From Pholis gunnellus (Eukaryota; Chordata; Actinopteri; Perciformes; Pholidae): a stretch of DNA of 64,000 bases. The notes under the pieces were generated by a model that saw nothing but the letters and a program-made list of their open reading frames with translations, did no database searches and was not told the origin of the DNA. The stretch covers positions 19,989,321-20,053,320 of the forward strand of contig OU342818.1 in the NCBI GenBank assembly GCA_910591455.2, in the 5' to 3' direction. The position numbers were made by a program, and so were the translations under genes. Below, piece by piece: positions 48,642 to 58,753 of this stretch; within the stretch, counting starts at the first letter, position 1; each line of letters opens with the position of its first letter.

Positions 48642-48836
48642 GGGGGGGGGGGGTGTCATTGAGTTATCAAATATATAACTTTAATTAATTATCTGATAAA
48701 TGCATATGGTCCTCCTATGCTTTTACAAAAGGTATCTCATTCACTAACATGTGGAAACAGAAAATAGACCTTAACGCAGAGTATTTATTTATTCAATGTA
48801 ATTCCTTTTTTTTAATTGCTTCATTTTGTTTTGCCA
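47978..48836. repeat. Inverted repeat with two 174-bp arms, apparently identical
   Basis: Bases 47978-48151 are, by base-by-base reading, the exact reverse complement of 48663-48836, including an A8/T8 run. The 511-bp spacer is unique apart from a (GT)n(G)n run at its right end. Outside the arms similarity stops at once, and I see no target duplication. The right flank has short tandem ATTTTGTTTTGCC-like words. It has no coding frame. It could be a foldback-type element, a recent inverted duplication (template switch) or an assembly artefact. Confidence 0.9.
48601..48653. repeat. (GT)n followed by a G run
   Basis: GT run 48601-48639 directly joined to a G run to 48653, 9 bp left of the right arm of the inverted repeat. 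Confidence 0.95.
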
Positions 48837-48949
48837 TTTTGCCATCATTTTGTTTTGCCATTTTGTTTTGGATAAGAAGATAAGGTTGGATAAAAGGACC
48901 CATGCTTTAAAACTTAAAGACATGCGGGCCTTTGGAGAATCTTTTGCAA

Positions 48950-49459
48950 CACTTTACAATATATGTTACATCATAACATCATTAATAGATATAGATTGAT
49001 AAACTAAACTTAAATTAAACGTTATGCTACTGTTAACAATGCAATGATTATTAATATGTTTACAAATGATGTTATTTGAACAGTTAATTGTTAAATGTTG
49101 AGATAGTTTGTAAAACCCATTCATATAAAATATTTGTAAAATGTTGTTAATGGTTAATCATTTTTTTTAGTTCCAGTGATCTATGTAATGTTTATAGATG
49201 TTTTACAAATGCGTCCTTAAAGGTTTACAAATCATCACATGTTATAACGTGTTACTAATGTAATCACCACTTATTAACGATGATACAATATAAAGATTAT
49301 AAAGTAATTATTTCATATTTCACACACTCGATAAAATAACATACAATATAGCATTAATAATAAGTAATAATGAATTATCATCCCCTTGTTGAATAGCATT
49401 AAAATATGGTATTAATATGGTTTAATTAACCATTTCATAATAATATGTATTGTAAAGTG
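48950..49459. mobile_element. MITE with 12-bp terminal inverted repeats
   Basis: CACTTTACAATA (48950-48961) and TATTGTAAAGTG (49448-49459) are exact inverted repeats at the ends of a 510-bp, very AT-rich non-coding block. The start resembles CACTTTACAATA-type teleost MITEs known to me. No target duplication is evident (left flank TTTTGCAA, right flank GACACATT). It lies 113 bp right of the large inverted repeat. Confidence 0.65.
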
Positions 49460-50235
49460 GACACATTTTGTAGTAGAAAGAAGTTTTGATGAACACTGTT
49501 CAGTGTTTCTGAACAGATGAACTTTTCAAATGGAACTTTTCAACGCTTGCAAAGATTCCATTCACCTCCACTGAATTGAAGTTAAGGCAGAACTTTCTGA
49601 TACAGATGTTATGAAATAGTTATTATGATGTTGTTGTATTTGTATGATTGAGACGTTTCTTTGTTTTATTGGTTTGTAACGACTTGCTTCCTGTTGCTGC
49701 CTTGTTGGCCAGGTCGTCATTGAACTGGTTCTCAAGTGACTTATCTGGTGAAATAAATGTAAAATAAATACGATAAATACATAAATAAAATAGAACCAAA
49801 TTATCTGTATGGGTTTGTACCAACAGTAACACATTTTATTCTTCATTGTTAATTAGATGCCGTCTTCATTGGTAAAGATCTGACCTCGTCCCAGACGTGC
49901 ATTCATGTAGGCTCTTTCTTACACGACTGTGCCCTCAAATAAAATAGGATTATACTGACACACGATACATTTGCATCATAAAGCTGAACCTCAGGTAAAA
50001 GGAAGGTGGACAGAGTTTGGTGGGTTCATCCTTCCTCCCTGATGTTCAGTGTGAAGTATGCCATCTATAGAGAGGGAGACTTGATTATCTGACAGCATCC
50101 TCTGTGGGATTCGTCAAGGAACTTTCTTTGATTCTCTCTTTTCTCTTTCCTTTCTTCTTTCTCTTTACGTCTTCTCCATCTTCTTTTCTCTGTCTTCCCA
50201 CTCCTCCTCTTCACCTTCAAGCAGCGCTGTTACCG
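49460..50235. other. Unassigned sequence
   Basis: No gene recognised. The pyrimidine-rich 50130-50220 segment gives a Phe/Ser/Pro-rich chance frame. Confidence 0.45.
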
Positions 50236-50354
50236 CCCCCCCCCCCCCCCCCTCCCCCCTCCCATCCTGTCCCTCATCAGCAGTACACCCCACCCCACCT
50301 CACCCCCCCTTTCCCAGCTCCCATGACGGGGATGGGGGGGGGGGGGGGGGGGGG
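50236..50354. repeat. C17 run and G21 run facing each other
   Basis: C17 (50236-50252) and G21 (50334-50354) are separated by 81 bp of C-rich DNA. They can pair as a hairpin or form i-motif/G-quadruplex. Both are likely sequencing weak points. Confidence 0.9.
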
Positions 50355-50399
50355 TTTGTGTTGCGGTCGCCCTGTTTATGCAATCCCCCTTGTTTTGAA

Positions 50400-50765
50400 G
50401 TGACAGGCCAGGGATAGATATGCAATATTAAAGAGAGGCCTTATGAATTTTTGACATCTAATTAGTTGCTTCCCCGTTAACATATCGTGGCTCGCGGGGG
50501 CATGGAGCGCTCCGCCGGGGCCCCTCTGAAGTGCAGGGCAGAAAAAAAGGGGCCCGCTGCCACCTCTAATGTATTCCCTTCTAATGTAAGTAGTAATCAT
50601 AGCACTAAGGTTAATTAATGGCCCTCCGAAGCCCTGCTTTCCACAGAATATCAGGCCTGTGGTATCACCGGAGCACCAATTAGGGGCTTTTTTCTGCTCC
50701 TGCTTCAAATGTTAATGGCCACTGTTTCAGGGCCGCAGAGCGACGGGGAAGAGGTAAAGCGCTGA
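50400..50765. promoter_or_regulatory. Candidate conserved non-coding block, strong by style
   Basis: Unique DNA with at least four homeodomain-type cores: CTAATTAG (50458-50465), TTAATTAAT (50611-50619), CAATTAG (50677-50683) and GTTAATGGCC (50711-50720). GC-rich spacers (GCTCCGCCGGGGCCCC) lie between them. Some minus-strand frames are open for over 100 codons but without a domain. This is one of the best enhancer candidates here; it needs alignment to other fish. Confidence 0.45.
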
Positions 50766-52762
50766 GGTGATTGTCGTAACACTTTATGGATGTTACACAG
50801 GCCAGCAGAATGTGTCTGCACTGTGGCACACAGCCACGCAAAGCCACAGATCGTCACAAACATCAAGGTATCAAGGTGCCCAACGTGGCTTTCAAACTAC
50901 ATATCTATCCAACTACATGAGTTCAAAGGGACTATTTCAGATGTTTAAACGTGTTTTGAAGGTGCACTGAGTACACGTTTAGCCGCCGTATTGCACAAAA
51001 CGAGCATAGTTTGTATGTAGGTGGTCGGGAGGGTTGTTAATCAATACCATTGATTCAACAATTGTGTGTCCAGCTGCTAGCCCCGTAGGACCTAAATGTA
51101 TTTGGGTGACCCCCCCCTTTGTTGTCTGTCAATCAAACATGAGCTGACAATGCCCACAAAGAGCCACACATCGATACATCTGGAAAACACAAACCCAAGG
51201 TTAAATGTTTGGAATACAAGAAGCAGTTTAAAGATGTACTCAATTATTCATTTCTGTCATTAAAGTCGGGGGACTCACAACAGGCAGATTTAAAGAAATA
51301 TGGGTCGAAATCAAAGAAACAGAGGTGGACTAGATCTTTAGTACCTAGTACGGATCTGTTTCATAGACCATCCCAACCTTGTGAACAGCTCTCCAAACTC
51401 TCTGTAACCAGTTTATAACACATCTGTACAAAAAATGGATCCTCCAAGTAGAGATAAGTATGTCAAAATAATATGATCATGAGGTTATTTTTTCAGTACA
51501 TCCCTCAGTGCTGCCGCTGCTGGCTGGTAGTGATACCAATAACATGCATGTGAGGCTACTGGGTTGGGGTTCACCCTACGCATTAGCCCCAAAAAAGTTT
51601 GTCTTTGGAAGACAAGAACAAGCCTGCTAGCGCTTCCGAAAACGCCCAGCGCACCCCGGCGCTTGGTCTCAGGCTGATTCACATGAACGGAGGACAGAAA
51701 ATATCTCTGGTAACTCTGGAAATAGTAAAAGATAAAATGGCTACAACAAATGCATGAGATCTGCACAGCTCTACAAGTTGCTTTGGTGTATTGTGAAATA
51801 CGACACAACTCAATAGTTTGGATGTAAATACAGACCTTGCATCTGATTGGTTAAAGTCAAACCAAACAAACAAAAAAGCCGTCTCCCAATCACAAATCGG
51901 CTCACATTACAATGCGGTTGCCCATACATGTAACGAGCATAAACTCAACATTAACTTTTGGTTTGACACTCGTGAAAGTCCTGTTTGTTTGACCCACCCA
52001 CCACCTCTCGCCCTTTGTGCGCTTCACACTTGTTATTACATCACATAACTTGTAACAGCGTTGCTTGCTCTGCACGTCGCTTGTTGGAATACGTCACTCT
52101 CGCTTCGCTGAATGCAAAACCGCCCGCATAAAACTAAATGTATATATATATTATGTTAGATATATTCAAATTCAACCTATTCATGTGTTGCAGAAAGTTT
52201 TTTTTCTGGAGACTGGGCAGAATATTAGTGTGCATGTCTTACTGAATGGATGAAGAGAGAAGATAATAAGTCCATTTATTTAGCCCTGTTTGGGTCTCCA
52301 CCAACTCCTGGTGGAAATATGTCTCTTTAGCTGCTAAATGCTCCACATGTTTTGTTATTAGTTTATATATATTATATCTTATAGTGCTTAGACGTTGGTT
52401 TACATGGGATTATTCAGAGCTTTATTCTACTGAAAGCAGCTGCCTGTTGCAGCTGGAAACAAGATTGATGGGAACAGTGGAGCAAAGAGCAGGCTGAGGT
52501 TTCAGGCTTGAAGAAGAAAGAATGAGTGTTTTGAACTAAAAGTGATCCATTTCACATTAGATATAGTGATCCGAGGCATAAAAAAACATATTGATTCATG
52601 GAACGTAAAGTCATTTATTCCAGGGCTCATTGAAAACTTTCATGGGGCCTTGTACTTCGGAGAAATCTGCTTCCTTAATCAGACAATACACCAATGCACT
52701 CACACTGCATTTTAGTTCTCAGATGTTCAGTTTTCACCGTTTAAAGTCTGGGCACCCACAGC

Positions 52763-52763
<1 letters not shown>
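50766..52763. other. Unassigned sequence with repeat fragments
   Basis: 51965-52060 carries the GTGAAAGTCCTG/TTTGTTTGACCCACCC repeat also seen at 19.14 kb. GAAGGTGCACTGAGTACACG near 50959 resembles a repeat end. The 107-codon minus-strand frame at 51485-51808 is not recognisable. Confidence 0.4.

Positions 52764-52841
<78 letters not shown>
52764..52841. repeat. Long (CA)n microsatellite
   Basis: About 78 bp of CA with one GC interruption; highly mutable. His-Thr and Cys-Val shadow frames are rejected. Confidence 0.97.
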
Positions 52842-52844
<3 letters not shown>

Positions 52845-53113
52845 AGTGTTTCTGTCTGGGGTGCTGTTGTAAAACAATGGAAAGAAATTCCAGGGATTAT
52901 CCTCAGGTGCTTTTTGGGGGAAGTGAGTGAGTAACTCTCCTCTCATCCAACAACTAACTCTGAGTGCTCATAAGCAAGACCTGCAACCTCCAACAGCCCT
53001 GCTGCAGTCCTAACTAGTAGCAGACTGGTCGTACTGGGCAGCTGCCAGTACGAATGTGTGAAAACTGCACAGAGCTCTGTCAACTTTCCTGGGTAAATTA
53101 AGCTTAAAAGAAG

Positions 53114-53132
53114 ACACACACACACACACACA
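53114..53132. repeat. (AC)n microsatellite
   Basis: About nine AC units. Confidence 0.85.
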
Positions 53133-53452
53133 TACAGTCACACACTGTCACTCACTGCTCAGCTCACAGTCCACATAATGATGAAGTGACCAAAGGAAAG
53201 AGTGTGTTGTTGTGTGTGTGGAACCTCGCCACCACTTTGATGTGTAGGTGTCAGCGACTCCCTCGCCCTGTCTTCTTCTTCTCTCTGAAGCGCTCCCTCT
53301 GTCTCCCTCCTCTATATGCCTGTATGTCTCTCGCCCGCTCTCCTTTGTTCATATTTGATTCCCATAGGTGCTGCTGGAGTACAATAGGCCTGGGAGGGCG
53401 GCCACCACCACAGCGTTGGCTTCTCTTTAACAGTCAAACATATGTAAAGACA

Positions 53453-53581
53453 GTGTGTGTGTGTGTATGTGTGTGTGTGTGTACTGAGACTACACTTCTG
53501 TACACAATAGAAGCAGTGGCATGTCATCATACAAATATAGATGGGGAGGAGTGTGTGACTGAGAGTGAAAGCATTGGCAGC

Positions 53582-53634
<53 letters not shown>
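53453..53634. repeat. Two (GT)n microsatellites
   Basis: GT runs at 53453-53482 (one TATG interruption) and 53583-53634 (26 TG units), separated by 100 bp. They are opposite in strand sense to the CA runs at 52764 and 53114. The 149-codon plus frame across them is an artefact with Val-Cys repeats. Confidence 0.95.
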
Positions 53635-53635
<1 letters not shown>

Positions 53636-53789
53636 TAGGAGGTTGTGATTTACAGACAGAATTGCAAACTTACCTGGGTTTAGATGTCTTTTTATTGTTT
53701 ACGTGCATGGATGTCATCAGTCACAGTAAAAAAAATTAAAGTTCACTACTTTCCGGTCAAAATGCGTAACATAAATATGTTGCACTGCA

Positions 53790-53960
53790 CTGTACGTTTG
53801 CCCTGGTTTATGCTCTTAGATACTTGTTTAGCAAGGGATATGCACTTATGACTTCTGGTGACTAGTAGTTCTCTTGAATACCGATGTTGAATACACTTCT
53901 TGTAAGTCGCTTTGGATAAAAGCGTCTGCTAAATGACTGTAATGTAATGTAATGTAATGT
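53790..53960 (+). mobile_element. Teleost retroposon 3' tail (SINE/LINE-type)
   Basis: TTGTAAGTCGCTTTGG, then ATAAAAGCGTCTGCTAAATG, then (TGTAA)n ending near 53960. This tail is widespread in fish genomes at the 3' ends of retroposons, and the pentanucleotide repeat is the usual terminus. The upstream 90 bp (CTTGAATACCGATGTTGAA) appear to belong to it. The 5' part is missing, consistent with truncated reverse transcription. Family name not assigned. Confidence 0.7.
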
Positions 53961-55017
53961 TGTAATGCTGGTGCTGCCATCTTTTAGGATGAATATTTGG
54001 CGTCTCAGAATAATTAAAGTCAAGACCTACTGTTAGTGGCACATGAAACAAAGTGAAGGCCAATTTCATGTTCTATGGTGAGCGAGTCACCTCTCAAAGC
54101 ATTGTGGGCTATCAAGATTTCCTTCTATTATATGGAAACTGATAATTAATCCACCATTCAAGATTGAATACAGAGTATGTTCTTTAAAGGGAATTCAAAA
54201 GCCCCGGGAAATATTACTGAATGTACCTCAATATGAAATGCAGAGCATTGCCTCCACACGGCTCTCAACATGGCGATGACTGAGACGACTGGCTTGCAGC
54301 TAACAGTGCAAACAACCGTAACAGTGTTGACAACCAACAGTATTGAACTGAGGGGGAACCGGAGGATGGGTGCTACGTGCTTCCGTGCTCAATGGCGTTA
54401 TGAGCTGTAACTGTCATATGAGCGCAGTGCAGAGCAGCTGAGCCAATGGGGCACGCTCACATGGACGAGTGAGGTAGTCAACGCACAGAGAAGCTTGGAT
54501 TACATCTTTTACCTTTCATCTTTATATTGCAAATAGTGCTCGGAATAGAGAACCTTAACCTGTACCTTCCATAGAGTGACATACTGTAATTCAGAGTCAA
54601 CTGGAACTTGTGGGTGAGGTGCATTACATGGAAGAGAGTCGTGAATGAATTAGTCATCAGCCATGCTCTTTTAGAAATAGCTATCCAAGCTAGTCAAGTG
54701 CGATGGTACACGATGGGAGAGGTTCGTGAATACTTCTCTGAGTGCAGGATGTGTCATGAAGATGATCTTTATGTTATAGAAGAAGAAGGACTTCTGGCAT
54801 ATGACTCGAGATATAACAAAAACAATACAAGAAGACACACAAGAAGATAGAACAAATTGTAAGTTTTTCCGGTTTCACTACCAAATCATACGTTTTGTCT
54901 TTCAGTGAGTCAGTACAGTTGTTGTTGTCCTGTACTTTACCACTGACTAAGCCAGACCACTGACCATCTTATCTTACTGATACCCTCATTGCTAAACAAA
55001 TAGAAGCTGCCTATAGG

Positions 55018-55018
<1 letters not shown>
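53961..55018. other. Unassigned sequence, partly an old repeat
   Basis: 54265-54500 (GTGCTACGTGCTTCCGTGC, CCAATGGGGCACGCTCACA, ACGAGTGAGGTAGTC) is recognised from memory as a common fish interspersed repeat, but no second copy lies in the window. No gene recognised. Confidence 0.45.

Positions 55019-55051
<33 letters not shown>
55019..55051. repeat. (CA)n microsatellite
   Basis: About 16 CA units followed by a short interrupted CA stretch. Confidence 0.95.
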
Positions 55052-55054
<3 letters not shown>

Positions 55055-55674
55055 CACACACAAAGCACTAAAACACTATCAGACAAGTCTTTGCCACGAT
55101 CAATTAACTGATTATTCCTTTGTGTTGGCTGGTGATTGGCTAATCAGTAAAGCTATTAATCACCTTATATCTGTGCTGATCAGGAGATGCCTATCCTGTG
55201 CTTTCAATCAGTTCCTCATACATCACATGCCCTACAACAGGTGTGGTTTAGGAAGGAATAAAACACACACACACTGCTTTAAATTCAGAGAGCTGAAATT
55301 GAATGAGCTACTATTTTAAAAACTATATTTTTATTCAGCTTTGCATCGATTTAGTTTAGAGAACAGGCCTGTGCCTTGATTGTAATGTTACACGGTGGTT
55401 ATGGATAAAGTAAAAACGATAGACGCTTTGGGAAGAGGCGAGGAGGGGGTCTGATGAAGGCGTTAACATTCTTTTATTTCATGGCCTAGATTAGTCCCTA
55501 TCAGAATTGGTCCAACAAGATTGATTGATTTAAGAAATGTCACTTTTAACACCTGCATTAATGTTTTTACATTAAAGTACAGTCATATCATCAAGTTTAT
55601 GGCTTAAAAAAACACGTTTAAGTGTGCAGTTACTCTCTGATGTGTGCATCCAACACAGACTCTCTGCAGTACCT
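55052..55674. other. Unassigned sequence
   Basis: No gene or repeat family recognised. Confidence 0.45.
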
Positions 55675-56105
55675 GAAATAGTCACAAAATGCAGTTTATT
55701 GGTTTCCTGCTGAGCGACACAAATTGTCTTTTTCTTTCAAGTCTCTGTCCCCGACTTCTTTTTGCAGGACAACATAAAGCTAATAAACCAAAAATAGTTT
55801 GAGGAAAACCGTCAAGAACGCATCACTTCATAACGACACCGTGTCCGGACTGGTGGTTGACTGTTTGTTGGACCCCCCCTCCCCCTCCCCCTCCCCCTCC
55901 CCCTCCCATCAGCATTTAATACTACGTCACCAAATCTGACCATTGCATAGTCACGTGGTTGCGTTTAATTCTTGTGTCCACCTCAAAATAAGAGCCTAAT
56001 GGACTTTCCTTTGGCATTGTCTTTGCACTGAGCGACACAAAGAAAATGTGACAATTTGTGTCTCGGTACACGAAACAAATAGATTGTATTTTGTGACTAT
56101 TTTAC
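55675..56105. mobile_element. Inverted-repeat (MITE-like) element, about 430 bp
   Basis: The left arm (55675-55738) includes AATAGTCACAAAATGCAG and GACACAAATTGTC. The right arm (about 56039-56105) read on the minus strand gives AATAGTCACAAAATACAATC and GACACAAATTGTCAC. The arms are diverged but colinear, so this is a non-autonomous element with long terminal inverted repeats. A (CCCTCC)n run sits inside at 55873-55907. No transposase frame. No target duplication was identified. Confidence 0.6.
55873..55907. repeat. (CCCTCC)n hexanucleotide repeat
   Basis: About five CCCCCT units; a C-rich strand with i-motif potential. Confidence 0.95.
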
Positions 56106-56559
56106 GACCTGCCATGACACTGGGCTGGAACATAATTCATGTTATTAAAGGTGGGGCTAATTTTATTTACCTTTTTTGCTAGGGAGCTCAATAAAGTTCG
56201 TTTTTCTTCGTACTTAAGTCCAGTACTTGAGTAAATGCACTTAGGTACATTCCCCCACTGCTATGATATAGTTTGCGTATTTCAACAGTGGCCTGTTATG
56301 ACATGACAACTCGTAGACTTACAGTTGGAAATGGTTCAGTGGGTTAAATGAGCTCCTCACATCCTCTGGCTTTATTATCACGTGTTTTCAGTATAATAAC
56401 TTGTTAATCACCAGATGTATTAATAAGAATGTCAATCAAAGCTTCCTACACCACACTGCCATTGTGTTACATCATGTCAGAGGCAGGGGTGAGGAGCGGA
56501 GGAGCTGCATTCTGATCTCCAATCACCGCCTGTTTCCTGAACGCTCACCTCATTTGATG
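56106..56559. other. Unassigned sequence
   Basis: No gene recognised; possibly an old repeat around 56150-56270. Confidence 0.4.
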
Positions 56560-56835
56560 CACTTCCTTCTCTCTGCCATAATATTCCTTTTTGTTATTCT
56601 CTCTCTCTTTTTTTCAATTAGAGTCAATTGACCTGACAGAATTGCCGGCAATTAAGTGATTTTTGTAATGGTCCTGGGCTAATTTGCCTTGGCTTGTCAG
56701 CTGTATTTTATGTCGCCAACCCCCCACCTCGCTTACTCTCTCTGGCACATAATAGCTTATAATTTCAAAATCTTTACCCTCCGCTTCCTTCTCAATAAAT
56801 CGCAATTACAGGAAGTTGTTAGAGATGCCTAAACT
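56560..56835. promoter_or_regulatory. Candidate conserved non-coding block, strong by style
   Basis: CAATTAGAGTCAATTG (starting 56615), GGCAATTAAGTG (with TTAAGTG, an NK2-type site, about 56652-56658), TGGGCTAATTTGCC, ATAATAGCTTATAATTTC and TCGCAATTACAGG. Dense AT-core sites in unique DNA and no coding frame. Factor class inferred from motif only. Confidence 0.45.
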
Positions 56836-56879
56836 CCCCACCACCATCCCCATCCCTGCTGCTTGACTTTGTGCCGTCA

Positions 56880-57140
56880 GAGATATTTTTGTATTTTTTC
56901 ATGCAATTGACAGAGCGGCAGAGAGCAGCAGAGGAAATCTATTTGTTTGCAGAGCCTTAATGTGATCGCGCTTCATGTGTGCACACTGAGTCCAACTCTC
57001 CTGGGCTCCAGCACACGGAGAAGTTTACTCTCTCCGCATTGCTCATTAAGAATATGATTTTCTGGCAGCTGGTCTTTGGATGGAATATCTTTTTATTCCC
57101 TCCCTAAAGAAGGATTTTAAAGGTGTTGTATTTACCCAAG
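56880..57140. promoter_or_regulatory. Candidate conserved non-coding block
   Basis: ATGCAATTGACAGAGCGGC, GAGCCTTAATGTGATCGCG, GCTCATTAAGAATATG and GGCAGCTGGTC (E-box) in unique DNA. No repeats or recognised exon. Confidence 0.4.
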
Positions 57141-57779
57141 AGCTGCGTGGATGGATCTTCTTGAAGGTTCCAGTTTGCACAAAGGCGCCGTGACCAAAAA
57201 TCCTGATGAAAGGGAAAGGTCAGCTGATGGTTTCTGTTCCTTTTTCAGAAGACGTGAATGAGTGGAGTTTTGTAGCCTTGGCAGCAGGGGTCGGTGAGAG
57301 AGTTCGCTGCCCCCCGCTCCCTCCACCCGCCCCCCATCCCACTTCACTCCTGTTTCCTGTCATCCGTCAAGCTCAAACCCGACCGCCACGCTTCGAGTCT
57401 CCTCATAAAATATGCAAATGAACTCCAAATGAAATACCTTTTGCCTCGGTCTCTTCGAGCTTGAAGGCCTTCCATCAGTTCAGTGAGCCCCCCCCTCACA
57501 CAGACACGCACACCCAACACTAATCATCTCTGTATGTAATAACTCCAGAGGCGAGCATCTGCTTGCCTCCATAACACTCCACTGATCTCCCCTCCACCCA
57601 TTCCACATTCCCTCCCCCTTTCCCCATCACAATCTACATGTATTAGGTCGTAATGACTTAGCGGTTAAAAGCAAATAGATGCCAGGGGACATACAGATGC
57701 CCCCCCTCCCCACCCCCCTACATTTCTTCTCTCTCACTCACACACACACACACATTCTCTGATGCCCAACTCTGGCTAC
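57141..57779. other. Unassigned, C-rich segments
   Basis: CCCCCGCTCCC and other C-rich stretches near 57308-57340, 57480-57500 and 57700-57720, and a CA run at 57738-57754. Two frames of 71 codons on opposite strands are not recognisable. Confidence 0.45.
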
Positions 57780-57880
57780 TCAAGATAAATGGAGCAGAGT
57801 GCGAGAAGAACTGAGCCCAATCAATCACATTAAGCGTCGGGGCGTTTGTTATCAGAAAGTGTGGCTGTCAACCCCCCCTT
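57780..57880. promoter_or_regulatory. Short candidate conserved block
   Basis: CCAATCAATCACATTAAGCG followed by GGGCGTTTGTTATCAG. It has the CAATCA type of PBX-like core and is short and unique. Confidence 0.25.
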
Positions 57881-58094
57881 CAAAGCCCTCGGGAGTAGAG
57901 GGGTGGTGAGATTGGGGAGGGGGTAAAAGTTTGTTAACGCCTTAGCGAACGCTGTTGACAGCAGCGGTGTACTACAGCAGCCAGTAGAGGAAGTGAAGGA
58001 GGGGGGGGCCGGCTAACAAGAAGCAAGCCACAAAGGGGTTTTAACCAATTAGCACACTCACACACACTCACACACAGTTGAATATTAGCTTGTA

Positions 58095-58096
<2 letters not shown>

Positions 58097-58130
<34 letters not shown>
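58097..58130. repeat. (TG)n microsatellite
   Basis: Seventeen TG units. Confidence 0.95.
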
Positions 58131-58132
<2 letters not shown>

Positions 58133-58214
58133 GGAAACCTCAGGTGGAATCCCTGCACCGTCACGCTAACATCTCACCTAACTTTATCAATCTCAAAGTT
58201 GGAGTCTTAACGAT

Positions 58215-58620
58215 GTTATTTTAGTTTAGCGCAGAAGCAGCAGAGGCGGCTGATCGATGGATATTTTGCGGCTTGATAACTCTATTTCCTCACGCAATCT
58301 CATTTCAGTAAGCATAAGTATACCGACACTGGGCCCTAATGGCTGCGCGTGCTGTGCTTAACACAGTTTGAAATGAATAACCCCGCTAACAGTCTCATAG
58401 CCATTACAAGCAGGACTTAAATGATCATTTGGGAGGATGAAACCACTGATAGTGTTTTTGAAATTATTGTAATATCGTTTTCACTTTGCCTAAATCATTC
58501 TAATGAGATGTGCCACTTAGCGACCATGCTGGAGCTGAAATAAGGCCCCGTGTTTCAGCTGTGTAGAACGCGCTGGACGTAAACGGCTGCAGAAATATGG
58601 TCGCCCACTGCTAGAATAAG
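58215..58620. promoter_or_regulatory. Long candidate conserved non-coding block
   Basis: About 400 bp of unique, balanced DNA: GGCTGATCGATGG, GGGCCCTAATGGCTGCG, ACTTAAATGATCATTTGG (palindromic TGATCA), AAATTATTGTAATATCG and AAATCATTCTAATGAG. No frame over 60 codons crosses it that I can support. One of the longer enhancer-like blocks. Confidence 0.4.
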
Positions 58621-58646
58621 TGGAGTTGGCCTCAGTGTGTGTATAA

Positions 58647-58673
58647 GTGTGTGTGTGTGTGTGTGTGTGTGTG
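58647..58673. repeat. (GT)n microsatellite
   Basis: About 13 GT units; a (TTG)n run also occurs at about 58732-58753. Confidence 0.95.
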
Positions 58674-58753
58674 AACAATTCTATCCAGCCCTATTTGTGT
58701 CGCGCAGCGATTCCTCAAACCAGCAGATCATTTTGTTGTTGTTGTTGTTGTTG

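Noticed and set aside
53186..53635. 149-codon frame as a protein-coding gene
   Set aside because: It depends on two GT microsatellites read as Val-Cys repeats and shows no domain.
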